Assembly (NCBI GenBank): GCA_963995525.1
Contig: OZ023206.1
Location: forward strand, 6,781,919-6,845,918
Direction: 5' to 3'
DNA: 64,000 bases
From: Escarpia spicata
Lineage: Eukaryota; Annelida; Polychaeta; Sabellida; Siboglinidae
In this document: positions 45,591-56,703 of the stretch, piece after piece
Position numbering within the stretch: position 1 is the stretch's first letter
Layout of the letters: the number at the start of each line of letters is the position of its first letter
The notes under the pieces: model-generated
What the model saw: the letters and a program-made list of their open reading frames with translations, nothing else
Databases searched by the model: none
What the model was told of the DNA's origin: nothing
Position numbers and translations under genes: made by a program

Positions 45591-46895
45591 CAGACCATGG
45601 CAGTTCAGTTAGTGGCACACACAATTTCTAGATACATCCAACATTTTTAAATACATAAAACCATGATATTGAGGAAGTGATATGGTATCAAGACCATGTG
45701 ACGTCAGCAGCGACAGTATTCCAGATCTAACTGACACAACCTAATATCACTGTGCAGTCATAGTCATATTCGCTTCAGTGAACAGCACTGCAGTCTGTTC
45801 CAGACATGACACGCCCAAATAAATAAGTGTTTATAAATTGCTGAAAACCGCTACATCATCACTATTGGTAGTGCGCGTAATACGTTCCATATCTTTTGTA
45901 TCTTTACGGAACAACTGCATCAGTTTGGTTACTTACATGCTATTAATATGCATCAAAAATTTAGATTAAAACGGATCGGAATACTTGCTGCCAACATGAG
46001 CGCACTGCATCCTGGTATTCAGGTGATTGCACTGTCACTGATTCTGTCAGCATGGTAACAAGATCCATGGAAACAACACCATAACATAGTAGCAGTGGTC
46101 AAGTGGAAACCACACCTCAATGAAGCAATCATGATTACTGACTTTTATCAATCATGATTACTACATTTACCAATAGTGTAATAAACATATTTACATGCTA
46201 TCTTATAAGTTATTGTATATCTTCCCCTCAAAAGTAAAGGTAAAAAGCATGCCTCAGAATGCACCATTTTTATGCTAGCTTTGCACCACTCGCGTAGCCC
46301 ACCTCTATCACCTTTCCCATCTTTTTACACATGGCAAACAGCATTAGTAAAGCTACCAACCAAAACTACTGTCTTTTGACAAAAAAATGCCAAATTCTCA
46401 CCTCAATTACTCAGCAATGGATGGGAATAGAATTTGTTCACCCAAATATACCTTCCAGTTTGGGTATATGAGTCACTCTCCAAAATTGTCTGACAGTTCG
46501 TTTTTAACTTTCCATGATGTAGTAATTTTATATCCTCAATTTTTATTTCACATATAAATTATACACATTGCCCGATTCGAAGTACAAGATCTTTCATGAA
46601 ATATACGTACATTTCTCAAAGTAGTATGCATGCAAATGGGTCTAATTCCTGTTAGAATGTCCTAAAGCAGGAATTTTTGATACCAAGCTAAAATGAGGAT
46701 TGAGACAAATAACAAACAAAATCAATTCAAAATGTATATACCGGTACGTAATAATTGGTATTCAATACTACAGGTCTGAATAAACTCATTCAGCAAAAAT
46801 AGAGCATTTCACCAGAACGGATACAGCTGGTACCAAGCTCTAGTTGTGTTGGCCATGGCACTGCCGTATGTGCCATGGCAATAGAGTGTTTGAAA
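45591..46895. other. Unassigned sequence
   Basis: I see no gene, array or transposon remnant. It leads into the 33-bp minisatellite. Confidence 0.4.
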
Positions 46896-46904
46896 GTGTC
46901 CTGA

Positions 46905-48250
46905 TCTCAACTCCCTTCCCGATCCTGCCACGCATGATCTTGACTCCCTTCCCGATCCTGCCACGCATGATCTTAACTCCCTTCCCGATCCTGCCACGCA
47001 TGATCTCAACTCCCTTCCCGATCCTGCCACGCATGATCTCAACTCCCTTCCCGATCCTGCCACGCATGATCTCAACTCCCTTCCCGATCCTGCCACGCAT
47101 GATCTTAACTCCCTTCCCGATTCTGCCACGCATGATCTTGACTCCCTTCCCGATCCTGCCACACATGATCTTGACTCCCTTCCCAATCCTGCCACACATG
47201 ATCTTGACTCCCTTCCCGATCCTGCCACACATGATCTTGACTCCCTTCCCGATCCTGCCACGCATGATCTTGACTCCCTTCACGATCCTGCCACGCATGA
47301 TCTTCACTCCCTTCCCGATCCTGCCACGCATGATCTCAACTCCCTTCCCGATCCTGCCACGCATGATCTTAACTCCCTTCCCGACCCTGCCATGCATGAT
47401 CTTAACTCCCTTCCCGATTCTGCCACGCATGATCTTGACTCCCTTCCCGATCCTGCCACACATGATCTTGACTCCCTTCCCGATCCTGCCACACATGATC
47501 TTGACTCCCTTCCCGATCCTGCCACGCATGATCTTGACTCCCTTCACGATCCTGCCACGCATGATCTTGACTCCCTTCCCGATCCTGCCACACATGATCT
47601 CAACTCCCTTCCCGATCCTGCCACACATGATCTCAACTCCCTTCCCAATGATCTCAACTCCCTTCCCAATCCTGCCACACATGATCTCAACTCCCTTCCC
47701 GATCCTGCCACGCATGATCTTGACTCCCTTCCCGATCCTGCCACGCATGATCTCAACTCCCTTCCCGATCCTGCCACGCATGATCTTAACTCCCTTCCCG
47801 ATCCTGCCAAGCATGATCTTAACTCCCTTCCCGATTCTGCCACGCATGATCTTGACTCCCTTCCCGATCCTGCCACACATGATCTTGACTCCCTTCCCGA
47901 TCCTGCCACACATGATCTTGACTCCCTTCCCGATCCTGCCACGCATGATCTTGACTCCCTTCACGATCCTGCCACGCATGATCTTGACTCCCTTCCCGAT
48001 CCTGCCACACATGATCTCAACTCCCTTCCCGATCCTGCCACACATGATCTCAACTCCCTTCCCAGTGATCTCAACTCCCTTCCCAATCCTGCCACACATG
48101 ATCTCAACTCCCTTCCCGATCCTGCCACGCATGATCTTGACTCCCTTCCCGATCCTGCCACGCATGATCTTGACTCCCTTCCTTATCCTGCCACACATGA
48201 TCTTGACTCCCTTCCTGATTCTGCCACACATGATCTTGACTCTCTTCCAA
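46905..48250. repeat. 33-bp minisatellite (~41 units) with a 417-bp higher-order period
   Basis: The unit is GATCCTGCCACGCATGATCT followed by TGACTCCCTTCCC, with C/T and G/A variants at fixed positions. Because 33 is divisible by three, frames on both strands stay open for hundreds of codons: 469 on plus (MILTPFPILPR repeats) and 511 on minus (GKGVKIMRGRI repeats). I regard these as by-products. Two partial units (at 47641 and 48058) and several private variants recur exactly 417 bases apart (12 units plus 21 bases), showing duplication of a block. Confidence 0.95.
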
Positions 48251-48482
48251 TAGCACCACATGTTTCGTTTGATTGTCCAACAATCGAACAGGGTACTGGC
48301 ACAATCGGGATCAGGAAGGGAATCGAGATTGGGGCGCTTCATGCGCTTCATGCGCTTGCAAATGCAAAAACACACTTGTTATGCTCTCCAACATAAGGTC
48401 ATAGAATCTGTGCCACTTACTGGGATGATGTTTTTCCGTACCATTGTAAGTAGTCTGATTTGTTTTATTAAAAAATGTACTT

Positions 48483-49024
48483 AGTTTCAACCATGTCTGA
48501 TCCTCAGATTCTACACAAGTGCTGTATTCAGACTGTGAGCGTTACTGTAGTTTCAACCATGTCTGATCCTCAGATTCTACACAAGTGCTGTATTCAGACT
48601 GTGAGCGTTACTGTAGTTTCAACCATGTCTGATCCTCAGATTCTACACAAGTGCTGTATTCAGACTGTGAGCGTTACTGTAGTTTCAACCATGTCTGATC
48701 CTCAGATTCTACACAAGTGCTGTATTCAGACTGTGAGCGTTACTGTAGTTTCAACCATGTCTGATCCTCAGATTCTACACAAGTGCTGTATTCAGACTGT
48801 GAGCGTTACTGTAGTTTCAACCATGTCTGATCCTCAGATTCTACACAAGTGCTGTATTCAGACTGTGAGCGTTACTGTAGTTTCAACCATGTCTGATCCT
48901 CAGATTCTACACAAGTGCTGTATTCAGACTGTGAACGTTACTGTAGTTTCAACCATGTCTGATCCTCAGATTCTACACAAGTGCTGTATTCAGACTGTGA
49001 GCGTTACTGTAGTTTCAACCATGT
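48483..49024 (+). repeat. 66-bp minisatellite (8 full copies) abutting an exon-like segment
   Basis: Each unit reads GTTTCAACCATGTCTGATCC, TCAGATTCTACACAAGTGCT, GTATTCAGACTGTGAGCGTT, ACTGTA. Units are almost identical (one G-to-A change in the seventh). Each has pyrimidine-rich sequence followed by CCTCAG/ATT. The final copy (TCTGTTCCTCAG/ATTTGCC) leads into the segment at 49040. The 22-codon unit keeps one frame open. Confidence 0.95.
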
Positions 49025-49039
49025 CTGTTCCTCAGATTT

Positions 49040-49231
49040 GCCAGTGCCTTTGTATGCCGGTCGCTAGGAAAGTGGCTTCGAAGGTGCGATCTACAATTCT
49101 GGACAACAGGAATTGGCCGGTTGGGGGCGGAGGGGGCCCCGGGGTGCCAATGGGCATGGGCACCCCCCTCCAACGCAGCCTCTCCCAACCCATGCCGGGA
49201 GGGCCCATGGACAGAGACCCCAACATGCCGT
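49040..49231 (+). CDS. Probable internal exon, Gly/Pro/Met-rich, unknown protein
   Basis: The GC-rich segment is open in the frame of the 66-bp array and reads PVARKVASKVRSTILDN, a glycine run, VPMGMGTPLQRSL and PGGPMDRDPNMP. It ends exactly at a perfect donor (GCC/GTGAGTAC, GT at 49232). The acceptor is probably the TTCCTCAG at 49029-49036 or a CAG just downstream. CpG content and codon texture contrast with both flanks. I do not recognise the family; low-complexity regulatory proteins have such composition. The partner exons were not found. Confidence 0.42.
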
Positions 49232-49466
49232 GAGTACATTTCCATTTCGCCTTGTTTTGAACTGACTGCATATCCTTAGTTTGATTTAAAATCTTGTTTG
49301 CCCTGATGTTATAATGTTTTGATTGTAATAATAGCAGTTTTCACTACAATAATAACACAAGACTTCGTACTGTATTCTCAGGAAATGAGGGACCATTTCA
49401 CTAAAACAATGAGCTCAGGATGATCCATCATTAAACATCTGTTGTACAGTTTAAGGAGCTTTTACA

Positions 49467-49635
49467 GAATCCAAGATTCATCTGCGTGTCACTATTTCCA
49501 CGACATGATTCATCTGCGTGTCACTATTTCCACGACATGATTCATCTGCGTGTCACTATTTCCACGACATGATTCATCTGCGTGTCACTATTTCCATGAC
49601 ATGATTCATCTGCGTGTCACTATTTCCACGACCTA
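49467..49635 (+). repeat. 32-bp minisatellite, about five copies
   Basis: The unit is GATTCATCTGCGTGTCACTA followed by TTTCCACGACAT. One unit has CATGACAT. The array lies in the putative intron after the 49-kb exon. Confidence 0.93.
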
Positions 49636-49789
49636 CCGGTGGAAGTGGTCCTGGTGGTGAACCCTGGTATTGACAGTCACCAGGATGCATGATCACTGCT
49701 TAGGAGCAAATCGATTTTTAAGAGCAAAATCGTGTTTATGAACTTGTAAGAATGTTAGTAAAACAGTCCCCTGAATGTTTTCATTATAA

Positions 49790-50280
49790 TGGTAGACTTT
49801 ACTAAACCACTATCCTCAGGAACCAGAGCTCAGAGACGCAACGAAACAAGAATCTTTAGGCAGCATCATGTCATCATGAATAGGAACACTAAGAATCATC
49901 ATTAGTCATTAGATCAAGGGACCACTCAAGTATGAATGCAATTTAAAACACATGTCTTGAGTTTGTTTGCAAAACGTGGTTATCATTTCAGATTATTTTA
50001 AAGTAATGCAGAGTTCATTCCTTACTTTAGGTGCACCTACAGAGAAAGCTTGCTTGTTAAGATTAGTTTTAGGAAGTGAGAAAGATGATCTGAGTTACCT
50101 GGGGATATTTAAAAAATGCAGTAGACTAACCAATTAGGGCGATTAATCTCCTGCATTTTATATATTGTGTAGGAAGGGCACAATATGGCATTCTTGTTCT
50201 CTCTATCTCTAAAGTTCACTCTGGGAGCAACTAAACAATATCACAATTAACAAACAAGCAAAATTAATTCTTGCTGCATA
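49790..50280 (-). mobile_element. Old CR1/L2 LINE 3'-end copy
   Basis: The plus-strand phrases CTCAGGAACCAGAGCTCAGAGACGCA and CTTACTTTAGGTGCACCTACAGAGAAAGCTTG parallel LINE-E's tail (CCTTGGAAACCAAGCTCAGAGGCGCA, CAAAGAGTTGGTGCAGCAACAGAAAAAGCC). Divergence is high, so this is an ancient copy. Confidence 0.5.
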
Positions 50281-50959
50281 AAAGTTTTCATAAATTCATT
50301 ACATTAATAACCACATTAAATTTTTAATGGTAGTGCAGTATTAAGATGCATATTTAAGATCAATAAAAGGGTAATAAAGTTGTGAAAATAATTATACAAT
50401 AATGCACTTGTAGCCACAATATTCTGTAGTTGAGTGAACCAGTAGTAGCTTAATGTCACTGTGGGCTGCAGGCAAAATGTTTGTTAGGTTTACTTCTAAA
50501 GCTGTGTGTTTAGTTACTGTTTCATTCACCAGATGGAACCTCTTGTCTGTAGCCAAGAGTTCCTTTTACCATTAACCAGTGGTAATGCATATGTACGTTG
50601 GAGTGGGTTGCATAGAAAGTGTGTTTTCTAATTTATGGTGGTGTGCACTGTAATTTTCAAAAGATATATCTATGCAAAATTGGTTAAATGCAGTTTGCAG
50701 CCGAGCTCTATGTAAACATGTTTTATTTGAACACAAACGATGAGTAGGTGCTATGGCTTGCAAGCAAAGTTGCCATAAATTCTATAATATAAGTTCAGCT
50801 TATGCCACATAATCACGTACAAAGTGGTAAAACGGTCAAACTTTACATTCACGTAATATTCAAAACATATATTACGATCAATTCAAAGTGCTAACATCAT
50901 TAAAACAGTGAGCTTCTCGTGACTCAATATTTTCGGTAGCAGACAATGCAGTGGACGTC
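50281..50959. other. Unassigned sequence; 3' flank of the P60-like gene
   Basis: The minus-strand 3' UTR of the P60-like gene should lie at the right end. No canonical AATAAA is obvious within the first 150 bases past the stop. A 63-codon frame (50572-50763, minus) has no motif. Confidence 0.35.
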
Positions 50960-51206
50960 CTAGCAGATGTATCGCCAGAATGTAGGGAACTGGCCAGGCC
51001 TGAAGCCCCAATTGTTGCTGACAACGCTGTACTTGTTGGCATTTGTTGTTGTCCGGGGCCCCGTTACTATGGCAACATGATTGTGGAGGGCCGCTATGTC
51101 CCCGCGATTTGATGTGTATACTCGTGCCCAGCACCCACTGTCAACCAGGAAGTGGGAATGTGGCTTGGCCCATTCCCGTGCCCCAATAGGGCTCCACCAC
51201 CGGTGT
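50960..51206 (-). CDS. Exon 3 of P60-like gene: His-containing half and stop
   Basis: The acceptor TTTTCTCCACTTCAG precedes ACACCGG. The exon has 247 bases (1 + 81 codons + TAG). It reads HRWWSPIGAREWAKP, VDSGCWARVY, RGDIAALHNHVAIVTG and VVSNNWGFRPGQFPTFWRYIC. A diverged copy of this exon lies at 58.39-58.61 kb. Confidence 0.7.
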
Positions 51207-54200
51207 CTGAAGTGGAGAAAACACATCAAATCACGTTTCACAGATCATTGACACGAGGCTGTGCTAACCCTTTCAATCTGAATCTGTAATTCAATTTGCC
51301 ACTTACCTGGAGTCATTTTGCAAAAAGTCAAATCTATCTAGTTTCTGTATACATAATTTGTGCGGATGTGTTTTTGTGGTTTTAAAATTTTGGGAAATGT
51401 TCATACAAACTATTGCTTTACTAGCGAACCCATCCTTCGTAAGGGAACACTTGATAATTCAGAAGCAGCTCTTTGTGGTTGTAATCATAATTAGGTCAGA
51501 CACCAAACCATCCAGATATAAAATTCAATATATGGATGCCAGAGGGCGCTATAAACACAAAATTGCAGCAAAACATTTGTATTAGATGTTTAATGTTTAA
51601 ATTAATGTTTAAAATGTACATGATATTTTGGCAAGTTCAATTGACCAAGTATAACTAGTTGTCACTTCAAAAACACAAGTACTGGCAAAATGTATTTAAG
51701 TACAAGTACTTAACCAGAACCCTGCTGTCGTACCTGTGAGGTACTTGTGCTCCTGCAAGTACTTAACCAGAACCCTGCTGTCGTACCTGTGAGGTACTTG
51801 TGCTCCTGCAAGTACTTAACCAGAACCCTGCTGTCGTACCTGTGAGGTACTTGTGCTCCTGCAAGTACTTAACCAGAACCCTGCTGTCGTACCTGTGAGG
51901 TACTTGTGCTCCTGCAAGTACTTAACCAGAACCCTGCTATCGTACCTGTGAGGTACTTGTGCTCCTGCAAGTACTTAACCAGAACCCTGCTGTCGTACCT
52001 GTGAGGTACTTGTGCTCCTGCAAGTACTTAACCAGAACCCTGCTGTCGTACCTGTGAGGTACTTGTGCTCCTGCAAGTACTTAACCAGAACCCTGCTGTC
52101 GTACCTGTGAGTTACTTGTGCTCCTGCAAGTACTTAACCAGAACCCTGCTGTCGTACCTGTGAGGTACTTGTGCTCCTGCAAGTACTTAACCAGAACCCT
52201 GCTGTCGTACCTGTGAGGTACTTGTGCTCCTGCAAGTACTTAACCAGAACCCTGCTGTCGTACCTGTGAGGTACTTGTGCTCCTGCAAGTACTTAACCAG
52301 AACCCTGCTGTCGTACCTGTGAGGTACTTGTGCTCCTGCAAGTACTTAACCAGAACCCTGCTGTCGTACCTGTGAGGTACTTGTGCTCCTGCAAGTACTT
52401 AACCAGAACCCTGCTGTCGTACCTGTGAGGTACTTGTGCTCCTGCAAGTACTTAACCAGAACCCTGCTGTCGTACCTGTGAGGTACTTGTGCTCCTGCAA
52501 GTACTTAACCAGAACCCTGCTGTCGTACCTGTGAGGTACTTGTGCTCCTGCAAGTACTTAACCAGAACCCTGCTGTCGTACCTGTGAGGTACTTGTGCTC
52601 CTGCAAGTACTTAACCAGAACCCTGCTGTCGTACCTGTGAGGTACTTGTGCTCCTGCAAGTACTTAACCAGAACCCTGCTGTCGTACCTGTGAGGTACTT
52701 GTGCTCCTGCAAGTACTTAACCAGAACCCTGCTGTCGTACCTGTGAGGTACTTGTGCTCCTGCAAGTACTTAACCAGAACCCTGCTGTCGTACCTGTGAG
52801 GTACTTGTGCTCCTGCAAGTACTTAACCAGAACCCTGCTGTCGTACCTGTGAGGTACTTGTGCTCCTGCAAGTACTTAACCAGAACCCTGCTGTCGTACC
52901 TGTGAGGTACTTGTGCTCCTGCAAGTACTTAACCAGAACCCTGCTGTCGTACCTGTGAGGTACTTGTGCTCCTGCAAGTACTTAACCAGAACCCTGCTGT
53001 CGTACCTGTGAGGTACTTGTGCTCCTGCAAGTACTTAACCAGAACCCTGCTGTCGTACCTGTGAGGTACTTGTGCTCCTGCAAGTACTTAACCAGAACCC
53101 TGCTGTCGTACCTGTGAGGTACTTGTGCTCCTGCAAGTACTTAACCAGAACCCTGCTATCGTACCTGTGAGGTACTTGTGCTCCTGCAAGTACTTAACCA
53201 GAACCCTGCTATCGTACCTGTGAGGTACTTGTGCTCCTGCAAGTACTTAACCAGAACCCTGCTATCGTACCTGTGAGGTACTTGTGCTCCTGCAAGTACT
53301 TAACCAGAACCCTGCTGTCGTACCTGTGAGGTACTTGTGCTCCTGCAAGTACTTAACCAGAACCCTGCTGTCGTACCTGTGAGGTACTTGTGCTCCTGCA
53401 AGTACTTAACCAGAACCCTGCTGTCGTACCTGTGAGGTACTTGTGCTCCTGCAAGTACTTAACCAGAACCCTGCTGTCGTACCTGTGAGGTACTTGTGCT
53501 CCTGCAAGTACTTAACCAGAACCCTGCTGTCGTACCTGTGAGGTACTTGTGCTCCTGCAAGTACTTAACCAGAACCCTGCTATCGTACCTGTGAGGTACT
53601 TGTGCTCCTGCAAGTACTTAACCAGAACCCTGCTATCGTACCTGTGAGGTACTTGTGCTCCTGCAGCTATGATAATCTCGGCAACGAAGGTGCTGCGTTT
53701 GTGGGTGTGTGCTCCAGTCCTGTGGGTGGAGGCAAAGGACCACAGTCTACTGCCACGGTTACTCTCTGCCTCCTCTGCTATCTTCTCTCGTACTGAAATC
53801 ACTTTGCTGCCATGCCTTCGGTGGCGTCCAAGACTCTACAAAGTAAAAGGCACATGACTTGTTATGACAAGGGTTGTAATGATACAATATTTACCATCAT
53901 GATACAGTTTCTATTAAGACACATAAGTCACGATATGACACGTGTTGTGAAGTATATACTTTCTAAACTGGATATTGTGTTGGTTGCTGGGGTTGTTATA
54001 AATACAGTGTTACGCTGGAAAATCACATCTGCGAGGTTCTGGGACATGTCATGTTTGTTTTAAATATTACACATTTTTATTGTCAAACTGAGAATAGCAC
54101 TATCTTATACAACCAGTGCTGTGCTCTCACCCACAGTGAACTATCTTGTACAACCAGTGCTGTGCTCTCACCCACAGTGAACTATCTTGTACAACCAATG

Positions 54201-55446
54201 CTGTGCTCTCACCCACAGTGAACTATCTTGTACAACCAATGATGTGCTCTCACCCACTGTGAACTGTCTTGTACAACCAATGCTGTGCTCTCATCCACAG
54301 TGAACTATCTTGTACAACCAATGCTGTGCTCTCACCCACAGTTAACTATCTTGTACAACCAATGCTGTGCTCTCATCCACAGTGAACAGGGATGCCAGTT
54401 TTAAATATTTTTAGTGATGTGTCGATATGCTGGATATCCTAGTTAAGACATAATCAGGGTCTGTCATAAACTGGAGACTGTCAGAAATATCTTAGTAAAG
54501 GACATGCCATGTTGTAACTCCACAGACAATGGCAGTATTATTGGCAAATTCTTAGCATGTTTATCACATTGTGTTCCCATTTCTGTAGAAACATTATACA
54601 GTACAGTACATCACTAACAGTTAATGTTTATTATGAACAGTTGTAGTTTCCCCGTTTGCCTGTATCAGAAGATCTGACCGTACTTTGTAAAGTATCAGCC
54701 TGGGTGGTAATTACTGGCCCAGGAAGTTCACTGCATTGGTTGTGTTGAGTACAGGAACACCATGATCTCACCGGACATCAAAGGGCCTTGCAGAATTTGT
54801 AGTTAGACCAACCAGCAACCTCAAAATATTGCCAGTAGAGCGTGTTTAAAATCTGAATGTTGTGTTTACAGTTTCAACAATTCACAAATACAGTTTTGAA
54901 GTTATTAAACTCCATTTGGCAGGCAGTATACCATCAATGGTTTTAATTTAGGACATATTATACATGAAGAAGAGACAGGCTTGGTTTATCTTTAAGACAT
55001 AATCAGGGTTACAAACTAAGATCAGTTACCAAACATAAATAATTATAGGTGTATGCCATGAAACTGAATATGTATGGAAACAAATTTTTGCCAAAACTAA
55101 TTCACAGTGATAACTGGACTGCCAAATTCTATGCAAATATTAGTGTAACAAGACTGATCTAGCTATGTGCATGCTTATATCTGACAGCCTTGTGTTTTGT
55201 TGCAAATAGACTGCTGAAATAGTTCATTCTAAATTGTCAGTGTTTATGTTGGAATCCATAATTTCAGTAGTAGTTATATTGATAATGGCATATCAATGTA
55301 ATGTCAGCTATCATCATACTGACCCATTCAGGGCATACAAAAATATGAAAATGTTTACAATTCGAAGAGATCTGGAAGAATCTACTTACAAAAGCCAGAG
55401 TGGTTGCGACGAGGCAAGTCCACAGCAACACCAGACTCGTGTTCAT
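50960..55446 (-). CDS. Small secreted NlpC/P60-like (papain-fold) protein gene, three exons
   Basis: Exons on the minus strand are 55446-55390 (19 codons), 53835-53642 (64 codons plus 2 nt) and 51206-50960 (1 nt plus 81 codons and TAG). The phases 0 and 2 close exactly, giving 165 residues. Residues 1-19 are a signal peptide. The mature part shows family landmarks: VREKIAEEAESNRGSRLWSF, AGAQVP, GAREWAKP, NRGDIAAL followed by HVAIVTG (catalytic-type His), and NNWGFRPGQFPTFWRY. In comparable proteins I recall an NKC motif supplying the nucleophile; here the aligned position (HKRSTFV) is Arg, codon CGC. Relatives cleave peptidoglycan peptides, so an antibacterial origin is plausible, but this copy may be inactive. 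Family assignment is by eye; exon structure is directly supported. Confidence 0.66.
51695..53668 (-). repeat. 53-bp minisatellite (~37 copies) made of a splice-donor region
   Basis: The unit on the minus strand is GCAGGAGCACAAGTACCTCA, CAGGTACGACAGCAGGGTTC, TGGTTAAGTACTT. It equals the end of exon 2 of the P60-like gene (coding AGAQVPHR), the donor CAG/GTACGA, and the first intron bases. Units are nearly identical; the main variant is CTATCG for CTGTCG on the plus strand. Each unit also holds GTACTTG...CAAGTAC, a 7-bp hairpin stem with an 8-base loop. Confidence 0.96.
53642..53835 (-). CDS. Exon 2 of P60-like gene
   Basis: The acceptor is CCTTTTACTTTGTAG before AGT CTT GGA. The donor is CTCACAG/GTACGA. 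The exon encodes 64 codons plus two bases. The last ~23 bases and the donor form the first copy of the 53-bp array that fills the following intron. The residue expected to be the catalytic Cys is Arg (codon on the plus strand GCG within GTGCTGCGTTTGTG, about 53688-53701). Confidence 0.62.
54098..54390. repeat. 41-bp minisatellite, about seven copies
   Basis: The unit is AACTATCTTGTACAACCAAT followed by GCTGTGCTCTCACCCACAGTG with few substitutions. It lies in intron 1 of the P60-like gene. Confidence 0.94.
54391..55383. other. Intron 1 of the P60-like gene (remainder)
   Basis: No exon or transposon is recognisable. A plus-strand 83-codon frame (55234-55485) is the antisense shadow of exon 1 and promoter. 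Confidence 0.45.
55390..55446 (-). CDS. Exon 1 of P60-like gene: signal peptide
   Basis: The ATG is at 55446-55444 in the context ACCAAGATGA. The 19 codons read MNTSLVLLWTCLVATTLAF, a short polar start plus a hydrophobic core. The exon ends TTTT/GTAAGT, phase 0. It is preceded by a TATA box and initiator at proper spacing. Confidence 0.68.
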
Positions 55447-55483
55447 CTTGGTAGAAATGTCTGCCACGTCCTTCACTTGGTCT

Positions 55484-55520
55484 GACTGAAGGCGTCGTGG
55501 TGCAACCGGTCTTTTATACC
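55484..55520 (-). promoter_or_regulatory. TATA box and initiator of the P60-like gene
   Basis: The minus strand reads GGTATAAAAG (55520-55511), and 29 bases downstream TTCAGTC (55490-55484) centred on A at 55487. This is the canonical TATA-to-initiator spacing. The predicted leader is about 40 bases to the ATG at 55446. Such compact promoters suit inducible secreted proteins. Confidence 0.62.
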
Positions 55521-55559
55521 CAGAGATCCTGCCTGGTCAGCCCCTTGTGATAATGTTGG

Positions 55560-56550
55560 TGTTAATTATGTGTTGCCAGGCGTTTCATTTAATGGTGCAA
55601 GGATTTAATTATATAGGTTCGTGTGTTTGGACAGCTTTATATATATATATATATATTTGGCACATATTTCTCCTGCTGTGTGATGATGTGATGTCATCGG
55701 CATGCTTACAATGGCACTGCCAGTAAGCATAACTAGAATTATGGTTTGGATGAATCATGTGGTTATGAATAATATGGTTATAAATGAAGAATGTGGTTAT
55801 ATAATGAAGAACATTGTGATATTTTAAATGAAGAATTAGGGAAGTCGATATCAATACAGAAACACATGCATCTATAATGATATTATGCATTCACATCAAC
55901 ATTCCAATTTTGCAAATCATTTGAATTTATTCCAGGGTAAGAATGACAGAAGTTGGTTGTTTATCAACTACTTTACCAGAAAGTTGCACAAAGGAGCTAG
56001 CATGCCATAGTCAGGCCACACCAATTTGATTGTTAGGATTACAGAATTTTGAGACATTTTTGTTAAGGAGGAAGGAGAATAAAAATAAAAGTCATTGCAT
56101 GAGAAAGGTGTTTTGTGTAAATACGTGTACATTAAGTATCATATGAACCATACAGTACATTGGTAAAAAAAATTATTTAGCCTTGTATCAAAATTTACTA
56201 GACATACTTTTATGAAAGTTTAATAAAAGTTGAAGACTATTACAATTTAGAATAACAAGTACTGATAACAAGACTTGGCAGATAACATTATGGTGTGTTA
56301 ACATTACAGCCATAACATGTGAACGTTACTGGTTTCGCCCGTGTTGCACATTGGCAGTTTGTTTTCTTTATTGTTATTTTGCATCATGTCTAAAATGACA
56401 GCCTTCGCCTTGCCTTTTCGCTTCATTTCGGTGGCACTAACATTGTCTTCGTTCAAGAAAATATGTGTTAAACATTGAATTGCTCATGAAGCATCTGCAA
56501 GGATGCTCAATATAATTTCGACAACAATCTGCGCATTCGACGCCAACACA
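55560..56550. other. Unassigned sequence
   Basis: An (AT)n tract occurs at 55638-55658. No gene is supported. Confidence 0.4.
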
Positions 56551-56556
56551 TACTTT

Positions 56557-56703
56557 CTATATCAAAGCGGCGTCGCTACAAACACGGGAAATGGCGTTGT
56601 TGATCGTGTCGGACAATTTATATTTTGATACTTCCTTTTGGGAAGCAGCGCCAAACTTCAATTTCGTGATACAAAACCACACTGCAGCGTCTGGTCCAGC
56701 CAT
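56557..56703 (-). CDS. Possible short ORF (48 codons), uncertain
   Basis: ATG in a strong context (TAAACCATGG) opens a 48-codon frame reading MAGPDAAVWFCITKL and ending SRVCSDAALI. Local composition is GC-richer than the surroundings, which could mean a first coding exon or a promoter edge. No family is recognised and no downstream exon was found. Confidence 0.2.
   Translation of the reverse strand: MAGPDAAVWFCITKLKFGAASQKEVSKYKLSDTINNAISRVCSDAALI

Noticed and set aside
46840..48396. Reading frames of 334-511 codons on both strands
   Set aside because: They are produced by a 33-bp repeat whose length is a multiple of three; opposite-strand frames are equally open and no unique coding sequence or splice signal supports them.
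51290..51320. Perfect donor-like CTCCAGGTAAGTGG on the minus strand, as an extra exon of the P60-like gene
   Set aside because: The three-exon model already closes phases and covers the family landmarks; no good acceptor or conserved text precedes this donor. It could still be a minor alternative exon.
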